A DNA stretch of 64,000 bases from the NCBI RefSeq assembly GCF_032229285.1, contig NZ_CP135084.1, positions 1,178,001 through 1,242,000 of the forward strand, written 5' to 3'. The translations under genes were made by a program, and so were the position numbers. Position 1 is the first letter of the stretch. Every line of letters starts with the position of its first letter. Below are positions 38,242 through 47,829 of this stretch, in pieces. Source of the DNA: Rheinheimera sp. MMS21-TC3 (GTDB taxonomy: Bacteria; Pseudomonadota; Gammaproteobacteria; Enterobacterales; Alteromonadaceae). A model generated the notes under the pieces. It was not told the origin of the DNA, ran no database searches, and saw only the letters and a program-made list of their open reading frames with translations.

Positions 38242-39474
38242 ATGGAAAATGTAGACATATTTCTTGGCGTTGGCATGTTTACCCTGGTGGTGCTGGCGTT
38301 AGTAATTATTATTTTAGCGGCTAAGTCAAAGCTGGTTGCCTCGGGTGATATTACTATCAGTATTAACGATGATCCAAGCAAAGCTATTAAAACTCAAGCC
38401 GGTGGTAAATTACTTGGCGCTTTAGCTGATAAAGGTATTTTCTTATCTTCAGCTTGTGGTGGTGGTGGTACTTGTGGTCAGTGTAAGGTGCATGTTAAGT
38501 CTGGTGGTGGTGAAATCTTACCAACAGAATTAGGCCATATTACTAAGGGCGAAGCCCGTGATGGTTGTCGTTTATCTTGTCAGGTTAACGTTAAATCTGA
38601 TATGGAAATTGAAGTTGAAGATGAAGTCTTTGGTATTAAAAAATGGGAATGCGAAGTTATTTCTAATGATAACAAAGCTACCTTTATCAAAGAATTAGTT
38701 TTAAAGATCCCTGATGGTGAAACGGTACCTTTCCGTGCTGGTGGTTATATTCAAATTGAAGCACCTGCGCATCATATCAAATATAAAGATTTTGATATTC
38801 CAGCGGAATTCCGTGGTGACTGGGAGCGTTTTAACTTCTTTAGTTTAGAGTCAAAAGTAGACGAAGAAACAATTCGTGCTTACTCGATGGCTAACTATCC
38901 AGAAGAAGAAGGCATTATTATGCTGAACGTACGGGTTGCAACGCCGCCACCAAATAACTTGACGCTACCTTGTGGTAAAATGTCATCTTATATTTGGAGC
39001 CTGAAAAAAGGTGATAAAGTCACTATTTCTGGTCCATTCGGTGAGTTCTTTGCTAAACAAACTGAAGCTGAAATGGTCTTTATTGGTGGTGGTGCAGGTA
39101 TGGCACCTATGCGTTCGCATATATTTGACCAAATGCGCCGCTTAAAAACTAAGCGTAAAGTAAGCTTCTGGTATGGTGCTCGTTCTAAGCGTGAAATGTT
39201 CTATACTGAAGATTTCGATATGCTGGCAGCAGAGAATGACAACTTTGAATGGCATGTCGCTTTATCAGATCCTCAGCCTGAAGATAATTGGACTGGCTAT
39301 ACAGGTTTTATTCATAATGTTATTTATGAGAACTACCTGAAAAACCATAAGGCTCCGGAGGATTGTGAGTTTTATATGTGTGGTCCGCCAATGATGAATA
39401 AAGCTGTTATCAGCATGCTGCAAGATCTGGGCGTAGAAGATGAAAACATTATGTTAGATGATTTCGGTGGCTAA
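38242..39474 (+). CDS. nqrF: Na+-NQR subunit F, NADH-oxidising
   Basis: NqrF takes electrons from NADH. One N-terminal membrane helix (about residues 8-28) is followed by a [2Fe-2S] ferredoxin domain with C72, C78, C81 and C113 ([11 protein letters not shown] and LSCQV), then a FAD domain (RAYSMANYP) and an NADH domain ([12 protein letters not shown], and YMCGPPMMN). The 410 residues match the family. A perfect hairpin separates it from apbE. Confidence 0.98.
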   Translation: MENVDIFLGVGMFTLVVLALVIIILAAKSKLVASGDITISINDDPSKAIKTQAGGKLLGALADKGIFLSSACGGGGTCGQCKVHVKSGGGEILPTELGHITKGEARDGCRLSCQVNVKSDMEIEVEDEVFGIKKWECEVISNDNKATFIKELVLKIPDGETVPFRAGGYIQIEAPAHHIKYKDFDIPAEFRGDWERFNFFSLESKVDEETIRAYSMANYPEEEGIIMLNVRVATPPPNNLTLPCGKMSSYIWSLKKGDKVTISGPFGEFFAKQTEAEMVFIGGGAGMAPMRSHIFDQMRRLKTKRKVSFWYGARSKREMFYTEDFDMLAAENDNFEWHVALSDPQPEDNWTGYTGFIHNVIYENYLKNHKAPEDCEFYMCGPPMMNKAVISMLQDLGVEDENIMLDDFGG

Positions 39475-39490
39475 CATTATGTAATACTAG

Positions 39491-39515
39491 CAGGGGCAAT
39501 TTTAAGTTGCCCCTG
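39491..39515 (+). terminator. Hairpin between nqrF and apbE
   Basis: CAGGGGCAA (39491-39499) pairs perfectly with TTGCCCCTG (39507-39515) around a seven-base loop; CTGCTTTT follows. It could be a partial terminator or an mRNA 3' stabiliser that makes apbE and nqrM less abundant than the complex. Confidence 0.65.
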
Positions 39516-39533
39516 CTGCTTTTAGGAACATGT

Positions 39534-40559
39534 ATGCATTTTATTGCTTATTATAAAGTTTGGCTAGTAGCTGTTGCGCTGGCCTTTTTAGTTTCATGTA
39601 ACCCAGCTAAAACCACAACTGATGTTCAACAATTTAGTGGCAACACTATGGGCACTTATTATGTGGTTAAGTTTGTCCATAGCAACCAAGTTGATAGTAA
39701 AGCACTACAGCAGCAAGTAGATACAGAGTTAGAGCTTATTAATGACTTAATGTCTACTTACCGACCGACATCAGAGCTAATGCGCTTTAATGGGCTAGCC
39801 GCTAATGAAGTGTTCGTTTTAAGTGCGCCTACTCGTACTGTTATCACTGAAGCTATCCGCATGGGTAAGGAGACTAATGGTGTGCTGGATGTGACAGTAG
39901 GCCCTTTAGTAGAGCTATGGGGTTTTGGTGCTAAGGGCCGAATTGAACAAGCACCTGAACAATCCCAGATAGATGCTGTCCAACCTTATATTGGCATAGA
40001 TAAACTTAGTTTGACCTCTGCAGGTTTAACTAAGTCGGTAGCAGAGTTAGCCGTTGATTTATCAACTATTGCAAAAGGTTATGCAGTGGATCGGGTTGCT
40101 GAGATATTAGAGCAGGCGAGTATCCATAACTATTTAGTTGAAATTGGCGGTGAGATGCGACTCAAAGGCACCAAGACTGAGCAGCCTTGGCGTATTGCCA
40201 TTGAAAAACCAGAATCAGCTGAGCGTGCCGTACAGCGAGTAATAGCTCCTGGTGATATGGGAGTTGCGACTTCAGGAGATTATCGCAATTACTTCGAGCA
40301 TGATGGTGTTAGGTTTTCGCACTTAATTAATCCTCACACTGGGCGACCGATTCAAAATCGAATTGTTTCAACAACTGTTTTTCATCCGTCTTGTATGACA
40401 GCAGATGGTTATGCTACTGCTTTAAACATTATGGATAATGAGCAAGAGGCTTTAGCTTTTGCCAATAAACATCAGATAGCAGCTTTACTGGTAGTTAAAA
40501 CAGATGAAGGCTATATTGAATTAGCGTCTGAAATGTTTAAACCCTATATTACAGAGTAG
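39534..40559 (+). CDS. apbE: FAD:protein FMN transferase ApbE
   Basis: ApbE attaches FMN from FAD to threonines of NqrB and NqrC in the periplasm. This 341-residue lipoprotein has a signal peptide with the lipobox LVSC, then FSGNTMGTYYVVKF, DLSTIAKGYAVDR, EIGGEMRLKG and the late SHLINPHTGRP, all ApbE blocks. AGGA is six bases before the ATG at 39534. The adjacent nqr genes show the likely targets. Confidence 0.96.
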   Translation: MHFIAYYKVWLVAVALAFLVSCNPAKTTTDVQQFSGNTMGTYYVVKFVHSNQVDSKALQQQVDTELELINDLMSTYRPTSELMRFNGLAANEVFVLSAPTRTVITEAIRMGKETNGVLDVTVGPLVELWGFGAKGRIEQAPEQSQIDAVQPYIGIDKLSLTSAGLTKSVAELAVDLSTIAKGYAVDRVAEILEQASIHNYLVEIGGEMRLKGTKTEQPWRIAIEKPESAERAVQRVIAPGDMGVATSGDYRNYFEHDGVRFSHLINPHTGRPIQNRIVSTTVFHPSCMTADGYATALNIMDNEQEALAFANKHQIAALLVVKTDEGYIELASEMFKPYITE

Positions 40560-40572
40560 TAAGGTGGTAAAT

Positions 40573-40785
40573 ATGAGTATATTTTTATTAACATTTGCGT
40601 TGTTTTTAATAGTGGTAGTTGCGATGGCTTTGGGGTATTTACTGCAACGTAAATCTATTGCCGGTAGCTGCGGAGGTCTAGGTGCCTTGGGTATTGAAAA
40701 AGCCTGTGATTGTGACAACCCATGTGAAAGTCGGTTGCGCCGGCTAGAAAAAGAAAAATTTTGGCAAGATAATAAAATTATTTAG
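40573..40785 (+). CDS. nqrM: NqrM, Na+-NQR maturation protein
   Basis: This 70-residue protein of the NqrM (formerly DUF539) family has one N-terminal membrane helix and the cysteine cluster GSCGGLGALG followed by CDCDNPC. NqrM is needed to mature the complex, probably through the NqrD/NqrE iron site. AAGG precedes the ATG at 40573, 13 bases after apbE. A long hairpin follows its stop. Confidence 0.95.
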   Translation: MSIFLLTFALFLIVVVAMALGYLLQRKSIAGSCGGLGALGIEKACDCDNPCESRLRRLEKEKFWQDNKII

Positions 40786-40792
40786 AGCTATA

Positions 40793-40821
40793 TTTAGTTA
40801 ACTCAGGATGAGTTAACTAAA
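40793..40821 (+). terminator. Hairpin at the end of the nqr operon
   Basis: TTTAGTTAACTCA (40793-40805) and TGAGTTAACTAAA (40809-40821) form a perfect 13-bp stem with a three-base loop, seven bases after the nqrM stop. No T run follows, so it may serve as an mRNA end protector or a binding site instead of an intrinsic terminator. Confidence 0.55.
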
Positions 40822-40906
40822 GGTTGTAGCTATAGCTGTTGCTCGTTATGCTGTAGCTATCAGTCTAATCATGAACAGTTAAGTTCATTTAATAGTTAGG
40901 ACAGGG

Positions 40907-43552
40907 ATGCGGTTACGCCAAACACTCGTTGCTTATATGCTACCTTTGCTGTTATTGCCTGTAATTGGCTTTGGCTATTTAGCTTATTATTTTCAGCAGC
41001 AACAGGTGCAGCAACAGACTTTATTTAAAGCACAGACAGCTTTAAATAACCAAGTTAATAGTTTAGATAGTTTTTTACAGAATTATTTTGTTCAATTAGA
41101 TATGCTGGCAAATAGTGCTAGTTTACGCCAATTTTTACGCCAAACTTCGTCTGATAACCGCAGCCATTTAATAAGCCGTTTACAAGACTTCTCTAACACC
41201 GATCGTAATGTAAGCTCTGTAAAGCTGTTGCGGCTTAATGGTGACTATGCAGTTCAGGTACCAGAGCAACGCATTGATTCTACAATTCCAAATCGGTTTC
41301 GTAATCGATATTTTTCATCCTTACAGGCTCAAGTGGATGAGATTGGCTTTTTTTTAGCAAAAGAAAATAATGACCAGCCGCTGCAGTTATTCTTCGCACA
41401 AAAAATTTATTCTGTTTCTTTAACGGATGCCCGCAATTTATGGGGGTATTTAGTCTTAGTAGTAGAACCATCTTTTTTACAAAATATTATAAATTATCGA
41501 CATACACCTAATAGTAGTACGCTATTGATTAATAAAGCCGCTACTGTTAGTTATGCCGCTAATACTAATAATATTGGGGGTATGATTGCTCCATCAGACT
41601 TTAGAGGGATCCAAGCGAGTATTGAGCAGCAAAGCTTTGAGCATGTCACCTTATTTGGTAAGCCCAGAGTAGTATTGGCTAACAACTTAATTGGTAACTA
41701 TCAATTAGTTTTAAGTTTAGATGAAAAAGAGCTTTATCCCTCGCTTTTTGTAGCCAAAATGATTGTGGGTTTGATTTTACTGGTCTGTATTTTGATTCCG
41801 CTTCTGGTGTATTACTTATTAATTCGAAATGTATTTTACCCAATTAAGCAATTAACTACGGCTAAGACAGCAGTTGGTCGTGGTGATTTTACTATTTTAT
41901 TAGAAGTAACTAAACAAGATGAATTAGGCGACATGTTTGCCGCTTTTAACGTTATGGTACGGCAATTGCGAGTCTATCGAGAGCGTGAAATGGCTTATAA
42001 AGAGCAGTTGGAAGAAAAAGTATTAAAGCGCACTAAAGACTTAGAAAGGGCAAATGATAATTTAGCAGCGCTAAACCAAGAGTTGATTTTAGCTCGAGAA
42101 ACAGCGGAGCAAGCGAATAAGCTAAAAAGTGTGTTTTTAGCGAATATGAGCCATGAAATTCGTACACCGCTTACAGCTATAATTGGCTTTTCAGAGCAAG
42201 CAGTACAAGAGCAGGCGGGTGATAAAAGGCAAAATTATCTAGAACGGGTACTTAAAAGCAGTGAGCATTTATTAAATTTAATAAATGATATTTTAGACTT
42301 ATCTAAAATAGAAGCTGAAAAGCTAGAGTTAATGCCAGAGCACTTTGATTGTTTAGCGCTTATTGATGAGGTGTTCCAATTAACCCATGCTCAAGCTGAA
42401 GCTAAAGGCTTACAGTGTAAACTAGATTTACAGTACCCATTACCGCAGTTTTTATACAATGATATATTACGTTTTAGGCAGGTTTTGCTTAATTTAACCA
42501 GTAATGCCATTAAATTTACTAGCAAAGGTAAAATTGTCATCGGTGTTAAGTATGATGTAGCAAGTCAACAATTAAGTATTAAAGTTAAAGATAGTGGCAT
42601 AGGTATGACTGCGACTGAATTAAGTCGAATTTTTAAACCTTTTGTCCAAGCTGATGCAACAGTAACCCGGGATTATGGTGGCTCAGGTTTAGGTTTATGT
42701 ATTTCTAAGAAACTTATGGAGCAGATGGGGGGGGATATTGTTGTTGAAAGCGTTAAAGGGATAGGTAGTAGCTTTGAGTTGCGTTTTAATTGCCAGCAGG
42801 CTGCAGTAGAATTAGTTGATATCTATCAGCGTGATGCAACTGATAAATCCACCGGGTCGGCAGCATTATATCCTGATGTAGATAAGTTGCATATTCTAGT
42901 TGCTGAAGATAATCCAGATAACCAGTTACTGTTGTCTTTAATGCTAGAAAAAGCATCGGTTAGTTTTGTGTTGGTAGAAAATGGCCATCAAGCGGTAGAG
43001 CGAGCATTAGCTGAATCTTTTGATATTATATTTATGGATATGCAAATGCCTTTAATGGGCGGCGAAGAAGCAACGCGTCTTATTCGCTATGCGGGCATTA
43101 CTATACCAATAATTGCAGTCACTGCTAATATTATGACAGAGGATATAGAGCATTATAAGTTAGCTGGCTGCCAATCAGTTTTAGCTAAACCAATAATACA
43201 AGCGGAATTAATGTCAGTATTATCAACCTATAGTAAAAAAGTTGAAATTGCAGCAACCAGTTTGGATTTACAGTTGGATAAAGATCCGCAAATGCAAGCT
43301 TTAAAACAACATTTTACTGCACAGTTGCCAATGCTGCTTGCAGAGTTTGAGTTGCTTTTTGCCAGCCAAACTTGGGATAAATTAAGTTTTGCTGCTCATA
43401 GTTTAAAAGGTAGTGCTGGCAGCATGGGCTATCCAGAATTAACAACCTTAGCCAGTGAATTAGAACAGTCGGCTAAAACGCAACAGCATGAAGCAGTTCA
43501 ACAACTGTTAATAAAAATTACGCTAATAGTAGAGCAAGCACAGCAACACTAA
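40907..43552 (+). CDS. Hybrid sensor histidine kinase with receiver and HPt domains
   Basis: The 881-residue inner-membrane protein has a membrane helix at about 8-28, a periplasmic sensor region, a second helix at about 283-306, and a HAMP domain. Then come the kinase core with phospho-histidine near 416 in MSHEIRTPL, ATP-binding NLTSNAIKF, DSGIGM and GGSGLGL, a receiver with the acceptor aspartate near 711 in FMDMQMPLMGG, and an HPt domain with histidine near 830 in AAHSLKGSAG. The layout resembles BarA, but the sensor region differs, and I cannot name the stimulus. AGGACAGGG precedes the start. A HIT gene follows after 15 bases. Confidence 0.9.
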   Translation: MRLRQTLVAYMLPLLLLPVIGFGYLAYYFQQQQVQQQTLFKAQTALNNQVNSLDSFLQNYFVQLDMLANSASLRQFLRQTSSDNRSHLISRLQDFSNTDRNVSSVKLLRLNGDYAVQVPEQRIDSTIPNRFRNRYFSSLQAQVDEIGFFLAKENNDQPLQLFFAQKIYSVSLTDARNLWGYLVLVVEPSFLQNIINYRHTPNSSTLLINKAATVSYAANTNNIGGMIAPSDFRGIQASIEQQSFEHVTLFGKPRVVLANNLIGNYQLVLSLDEKELYPSLFVAKMIVGLILLVCILIPLLVYYLLIRNVFYPIKQLTTAKTAVGRGDFTILLEVTKQDELGDMFAAFNVMVRQLRVYREREMAYKEQLEEKVLKRTKDLERANDNLAALNQELILARETAEQANKLKSVFLANMSHEIRTPLTAIIGFSEQAVQEQAGDKRQNYLERVLKSSEHLLNLINDILDLSKIEAEKLELMPEHFDCLALIDEVFQLTHAQAEAKGLQCKLDLQYPLPQFLYNDILRFRQVLLNLTSNAIKFTSKGKIVIGVKYDVASQQLSIKVKDSGIGMTATELSRIFKPFVQADATVTRDYGGSGLGLCISKKLMEQMGGDIVVESVKGIGSSFELRFNCQQAAVELVDIYQRDATDKSTGSAALYPDVDKLHILVAEDNPDNQLLLSLMLEKASVSFVLVENGHQAVERALAESFDIIFMDMQMPLMGGEEATRLIRYAGITIPIIAVTANIMTEDIEHYKLAGCQSVLAKPIIQAELMSVLSTYSKKVEIAATSLDLQLDKDPQMQALKQHFTAQLPMLLAEFELLFASQTWDKLSFAAHSLKGSAGSMGYPELTTLASELEQSAKTQQHEAVQQLLIKITLIVEQAQQH

Positions 43553-43567
43553 TTAAGGTGGCTACTA

Positions 43568-43984
43568 ATGAAAGATGGATTTGTACTTGATACTAGGCTA
43601 GAAAATGACGCAATTTATATTGCAGATTTGCCACTTTGTCAGCTTAGATTAAATAATGACTCTCGTTATCCTTGGTTTATTTTAATACCTAGAGTTAATA
43701 ACATTACAGAAATTATTGATCTCACTCAGGCGCAACAACAACAGCTTTGGCAAGAAAGTGCTGCATTAAGTCATTGGTTAAAAGCAAACTATCAGCATGC
43801 TAAGTTAAATATTGCTGCATTAGGTAATGTAGTTTCACAGCTACACTTACATCATATAGTGCGTTTTGAGAGCGATGATGCTTGGCCCGGACCTGTATGG
43901 GGCAAATTTTTACCAACCGCCTATACTGAAGAAAGAAAAGCTACATTAAAACAACACTTTTTAGATACATTTTCTTTAGTTTAA
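43568..43984 (+). CDS. HIT domain protein
   Basis: This 138-residue cytoplasmic protein belongs to the HIT nucleotide hydrolase or transferase superfamily. The motif QLHLHHIVR is the histidine triad, and WFILIPRV and VWGKFLPTAY fit a branch common in gammaproteobacteria. The substrate is unknown. AAGGTGG lies upstream of the ATG. It is packed between the hybrid kinase (15 bases) and the HDOD gene (12 bases), which suggests one transcript but not a shared task. Confidence 0.85.
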   Translation: MKDGFVLDTRLENDAIYIADLPLCQLRLNNDSRYPWFILIPRVNNITEIIDLTQAQQQQLWQESAALSHWLKANYQHAKLNIAALGNVVSQLHLHHIVRFESDDAWPGPVWGKFLPTAYTEERKATLKQHFLDTFSLV

Positions 43985-43996
43985 TGGGGAGCTTAC

Positions 43997-44839
43997 ATGC
44001 TAGCACAGCAGCAATTGTTACAGATAATTGAACAGAAGTTAGCTCAAGATAAGTTGGTATTGCCAACTTTACCTGAGGTGGTGCTTAAAGTTCGCCAGCA
44101 AGCAGATATGCCTAATATAAGCTTAAATGCTTTAGCTGAGATAATTAGTTGTGATGCTGCTTTAGCGGCTCGGGTTATTAAAGTAGCAAATAGCGCTTTT
44201 ATGGGCTGTTCTATAAAAGTATCTTCTTTAAACCAAGCTGTCACTAGAATAGGCTTACGGCAAATACGAAATATAGTTATTGCTATGGTGTTAGAGCAAA
44301 TTTTTACTTCAAAGCATCCTGCTCTACAGCAACAATTAGCCTGGCAGTGGCAGCGTAATGTGCAAGTTACCAGCATTGCTGTGGCTTGTTTAGCTTATTA
44401 TAACAGTCTAACTACCGATAAGACTTTGTCGTTAGATGTGCTTACTTTAGCTGGGCTAGTGCATAATATAGGGGCATTATCGTTAATTAATGAAATAGGA
44501 CAAGTGCAACAAACCTTAGGTGAACCGCAATTTTTACAGCATATTAGTGCTAAGTTAGCGCCAGTAGTAAGTGAAAAAATATTAATAAGTTGGCAGTTTA
44601 CGCAGGACATTATTTATGTTGCAAAACATTGGCGAGCGGTGAAGCCAGAGCCAGAGCAAGTGGGGTATGCAGACTTTATTCGTATAGCAATGATTGCTAA
44701 AGATCAGTATGAAGATAAAGAGCTACAACAAAGATTGTTAGATTACTATGTTGCACAAAAATTAGTGCCTAGTGATAAGTTTATGCAACAGCCCGAGATT
44801 AATACTGTGTATCAAAATGTTCGGGCTGTTTTTAGCTAA
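43997..44839 (+). CDS. HDOD domain protein
   Basis: This 280-residue protein has an HDOD domain over most of its length (LPTLPEVVLKV, ISCDAALAARVIKVANSAF, SLNQAVTRIGLRQIRNIVI, LAGLVHNIGAL). The HD-type catalytic pair of true phosphohydrolases is not intact, as usual in HDOD proteins, which act in signalling by unknown means. GGGAG lies six bases before the ATG. It ends facing rdgC. Confidence 0.87.
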   Translation: MLAQQQLLQIIEQKLAQDKLVLPTLPEVVLKVRQQADMPNISLNALAEIISCDAALAARVIKVANSAFMGCSIKVSSLNQAVTRIGLRQIRNIVIAMVLEQIFTSKHPALQQQLAWQWQRNVQVTSIAVACLAYYNSLTTDKTLSLDVLTLAGLVHNIGALSLINEIGQVQQTLGEPQFLQHISAKLAPVVSEKILISWQFTQDIIYVAKHWRAVKPEPEQVGYADFIRIAMIAKDQYEDKELQQRLLDYYVAQKLVPSDKFMQQPEINTVYQNVRAVFS

Positions 44840-44856
44840 AATAGTGCAAAGAAGTT

Positions 44857-45756
44857 TTAGCTTTCGCTGCTTAGCTGTTGCTTGATATTTAACAAAGCTT
44901 GATTAAGTGCAGAACACATTAAAAGTAAGTCTGCATCAAGGCGAGCAACTAAATCATCCCAACCTAAATCGTCGTTTTGCGTTGTTAGTAAGTCATGAAA
45001 CTTAATTTTTTTAATGCCACCATCATCACTAACTTGTAAAGATAAACCATCAGGCTGCTGTAGGCTGATGCTGGTAACTAACTTATCTTCTAAATGAGTT
45101 TGTACATCTTCTGTTGTTAATAAGTGATTAGAGAATTTCACTTTAGCACCGCCTTCATCAGGCGCTTTAAGTTCAACCTCTACACCTTGCTCAAAGCCTC
45201 TTGGTAAGCTTTTATTTTGTAACCAAAGCTGTAATTGTTGGGTGAGTTTATGACTATCTAACCAAGGTAACGCTGGCAGTGAGCCTAAGGCTTTACGTAA
45301 TAGGGCTAGTACGTCTTCAGCTTTGCTAGCACTGCTACTATTAATGACTAACCATTGATTTGTTGGGTCATAGTAACCTTGAATTAAAGAGGAGCGGCTA
45401 AAGGCTCTAGGTAGCAAGGCTAATTGTAATTCTTCTTTTAAGCTTTGCTTTTCTTTACGACTTAAAGGACGTCCTTTTTCTTGCTCCATAGCTTCAACTT
45501 TTGGCTGCATCTCTTCATTAATTACGGCAGCAGGTAGAATTTTTTCTTGACGCTTTAAGGCGAAGAAAATTATGTCTTGGCTGACATGAGTATAATGTTT
45601 AATACTGGCATGAAGAGGATAGCTAAAACCAATTTTTACTGCCTCTTGAGCAGATAAAGGACTAAATTTAAATTCAGCTAAGGCTTGTTCCCAAGCGTTT
45701 AAATCTGATGTTAATGGAGCACTTAGTGTATAAACACGAACATTTTTAAACCACAT
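44857..45756 (-). CDS. rdgC: Recombination-associated protein RdgC
   Basis: RdgC forms a ring dimer on DNA and limits RecA action. The 299-residue protein starts MWFKNVRVYTLS and has GFSYPL, FFALKRQEKILPAAVINEE, GRPLSRKEKQSLKEE and SSSASKAEDVLALLRKALGSLP, which match the family in order and length. It is convergent with the HDOD gene and 45 bases downstream of a kinase gene on the same strand. Confidence 0.95.
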   Translation of the reverse strand: MWFKNVRVYTLSAPLTSDLNAWEQALAEFKFSPLSAQEAVKIGFSYPLHASIKHYTHVSQDIIFFALKRQEKILPAAVINEEMQPKVEAMEQEKGRPLSRKEKQSLKEELQLALLPRAFSRSSLIQGYYDPTNQWLVINSSSASKAEDVLALLRKALGSLPALPWLDSHKLTQQLQLWLQNKSLPRGFEQGVEVELKAPDEGGAKVKFSNHLLTTEDVQTHLEDKLVTSISLQQPDGLSLQVSDDGGIKKIKFHDLLTTQNDDLGWDDLVARLDADLLLMCSALNQALLNIKQQLSSES

Positions 45757-45801
45757 AATTTACTCTAATCGAAAAGTTCGGGCCGGTTAGTATAACCTAG
45801 A

Positions 45802-47550
45802 TTAGGTTATCGCTAATGGATTTTTTGGAAAGCGAATATGGTAGTGTAGGCCTTGACCAAGCTCGCTAGTTACTTGAATACTACCATGTAATGTTTGGCG
45901 AACTAAATTATAGATAATATGGGCGCCTAAACCACTACCACCTAAATTTCGGGTCGTAGTAAAAAATGGATTAAATAATTGTGCTAACTGTTCGCTGTTG
46001 AGGCCTTTACCGTTATCGCTATATTTTAAATCAATATTGTTTTCTATCTCTTGTATCGATATGCGGATTAATCCCTCTGCCATATTATCAAAGGCATGAA
46101 GTAATGAATTCATCATTAAATTCGTAATAATTTGTGAAATAGCACCAGCTGGGCAGTCTAAAACTATATTGTCAGGACAATTTACTTCTATCTGATGGTT
46201 AGTCTTTTTAAGGTTAGGCTTTAATGAGTGAGTAATTTCATTGATATACTGGGCTAAATTTATAGTTCTTATGGCATTGCTAGCTTGATCAACCGCAATT
46301 TGTTTAAAGCTGGCAATAAGCTCTGCGGCACGTTCTAAGTTTGATTGGATAAGTTCGGCACTCTGACTGGCCGCTTCAATAAAGCTTTCCAGTTGGGATG
46401 AGGTTAAGGTTTTTGCTGTAAAGTCATGGTTTAATTGATTAATCTTCTCAGTTAAAAAGCTAGTTGCTGTTACCCCTATACCGACTGGCGTATTTACCTC
46501 ATGGGTAATACCTGCCACTAAGCCACCGAGAGCGGCCATCTTTTCTGATTGAATTAATCGTTCATGGGCTTGTTTTAAATCTGCAACGGTAGACTCTAAC
46601 TCATCTTGTTTAATTAATAGTGCTTGTTCGGTTTCTTTCCGTCTATCAACTTCTGTTACTAAGCTTTGCTGTTTAATCTCAAGTTGTTGTTTCTGGTGCT
46701 GTAAATCTATCATCGCTTGGCTTAAACCAGATGTTTTACGCGCAACATCTTGTTCAAGCTTTAGATTTTGTTGATCTAACTTATTATTAGCAGTTAAAAG
46801 CTGTTGCTGGGCAGTTTTAAGCTGCTGTTGATAATCTTGTACTCTATGAATTAACCGAGTAAAAGTATTGGCCATAATGCTAAGTTCAACCGAGGACTGC
46901 TTAGTTAAAGAAATTTTGCTTTCAGCAAGTTGCTCTAATTCAATGGCTTCAATTTGCTCTGTTAATTGCGTTAAGGGTAGGGTGAGATGCTTTCTAAATG
47001 CCAGTAAAAATAGCGTAATTAAAAAAGTGGTTTTTATAAAAGCATTAGCAACAATAACATAAATACTATCTTTCACTCGCTGAACTGCAATGGTTCGGCT
47101 AGATATTAAGGTTAGGTCGCCCACTTGTGTGCTGCGTCCAGAGTATTTTACTATCAAAGGAAAAGTTGCACCAAATAGGCCTGAATTATTATTCGCTAAC
47201 GGAATTTCGTAGCGGGAGGAATAGTCAGGAATACTAATTTTGGCTAAAAGCTGCTCACTGACTGGATTAAGCAGCTTAGCATGCTCATCCCTAATTATAA
47301 TGCCCTCAATTATTGGGATGGCAGACATTTTTTGACTAATAGCAAGCACTTGGTCTGTATTTAACTCCCAAATTGCTTGGGATAAGCTTGTTGTAAGTGT
47401 TTGCTGTAAGGAGTTTAATTCTTCATTAATATAGCTTTTAGCCAAAAAGTATTCAGAAAATATTTGACCTAATGACACAATAAAAGTCAGTATAAAATAT
47501 ACCGATAATACTTGAGTTAATAGCTTACGTGATAAGCTTTTAAGTTGCAT
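45802..47550 (-). CDS. Sensor histidine kinase, membrane-bound
   Basis: The 582-residue protein has membrane helices at about 12-35 and 167-187 around a periplasmic region, then a HAMP domain, a long Gln-rich coiled coil (about 240-330), and a kinase core with phospho-histidine near 350 in THEVNTPVG. ATP-binding motifs are NLMMNSLLHA, DNGKGL and GGSGLGAHI. AAGG is seven bases before the ATG. No response regulator follows it, but a lone receiver gene is divergent from it across 279 AT-rich bases, a possible partner. The signal is unknown. Confidence 0.87.
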   Translation of the reverse strand: MQLKSLSRKLLTQVLSVYFILTFIVSLGQIFSEYFLAKSYINEELNSLQQTLTTSLSQAIWELNTDQVLAISQKMSAIPIIEGIIIRDEHAKLLNPVSEQLLAKISIPDYSSRYEIPLANNNSGLFGATFPLIVKYSGRSTQVGDLTLISSRTIAVQRVKDSIYVIVANAFIKTTFLITLFLLAFRKHLTLPLTQLTEQIEAIELEQLAESKISLTKQSSVELSIMANTFTRLIHRVQDYQQQLKTAQQQLLTANNKLDQQNLKLEQDVARKTSGLSQAMIDLQHQKQQLEIKQQSLVTEVDRRKETEQALLIKQDELESTVADLKQAHERLIQSEKMAALGGLVAGITHEVNTPVGIGVTATSFLTEKINQLNHDFTAKTLTSSQLESFIEAASQSAELIQSNLERAAELIASFKQIAVDQASNAIRTINLAQYINEITHSLKPNLKKTNHQIEVNCPDNIVLDCPAGAISQIITNLMMNSLLHAFDNMAEGLIRISIQEIENNIDLKYSDNGKGLNSEQLAQLFNPFFTTTRNLGGSGLGAHIIYNLVRQTLHGSIQVTSELGQGLHYHIRFPKNPLAIT

Positions 47551-47829
47551 CAGCCAACCTTGTGTTAATACTTAAACATTTACAAATAATAGGCCACCAT
47601 AACTAATAAATATACAATTGGAAATAGCCAGTTTATTTTTACTTAGCTTAATTATTGACTGATTTTATAATCTTTACCCCGTTCAGATGCAAATTTAAAA
47701 CTAAAAGGGTAAAGTAACGTCAATATTGCAAAGAGGGTTAACTTAGTTAACAACAGTTGCTTTATATAGTATTGCTGATATATTTTTTATTAAGTTCCAT
47801 TAAATGACTAAATTAATAGGCTGCTGTAT

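Noticed and set aside
38025..38381. 118-codon minus-strand frame across nqrE and nqrF
   Set aside because: Antisense to two certain genes of a conserved operon; no independent sign of coding.
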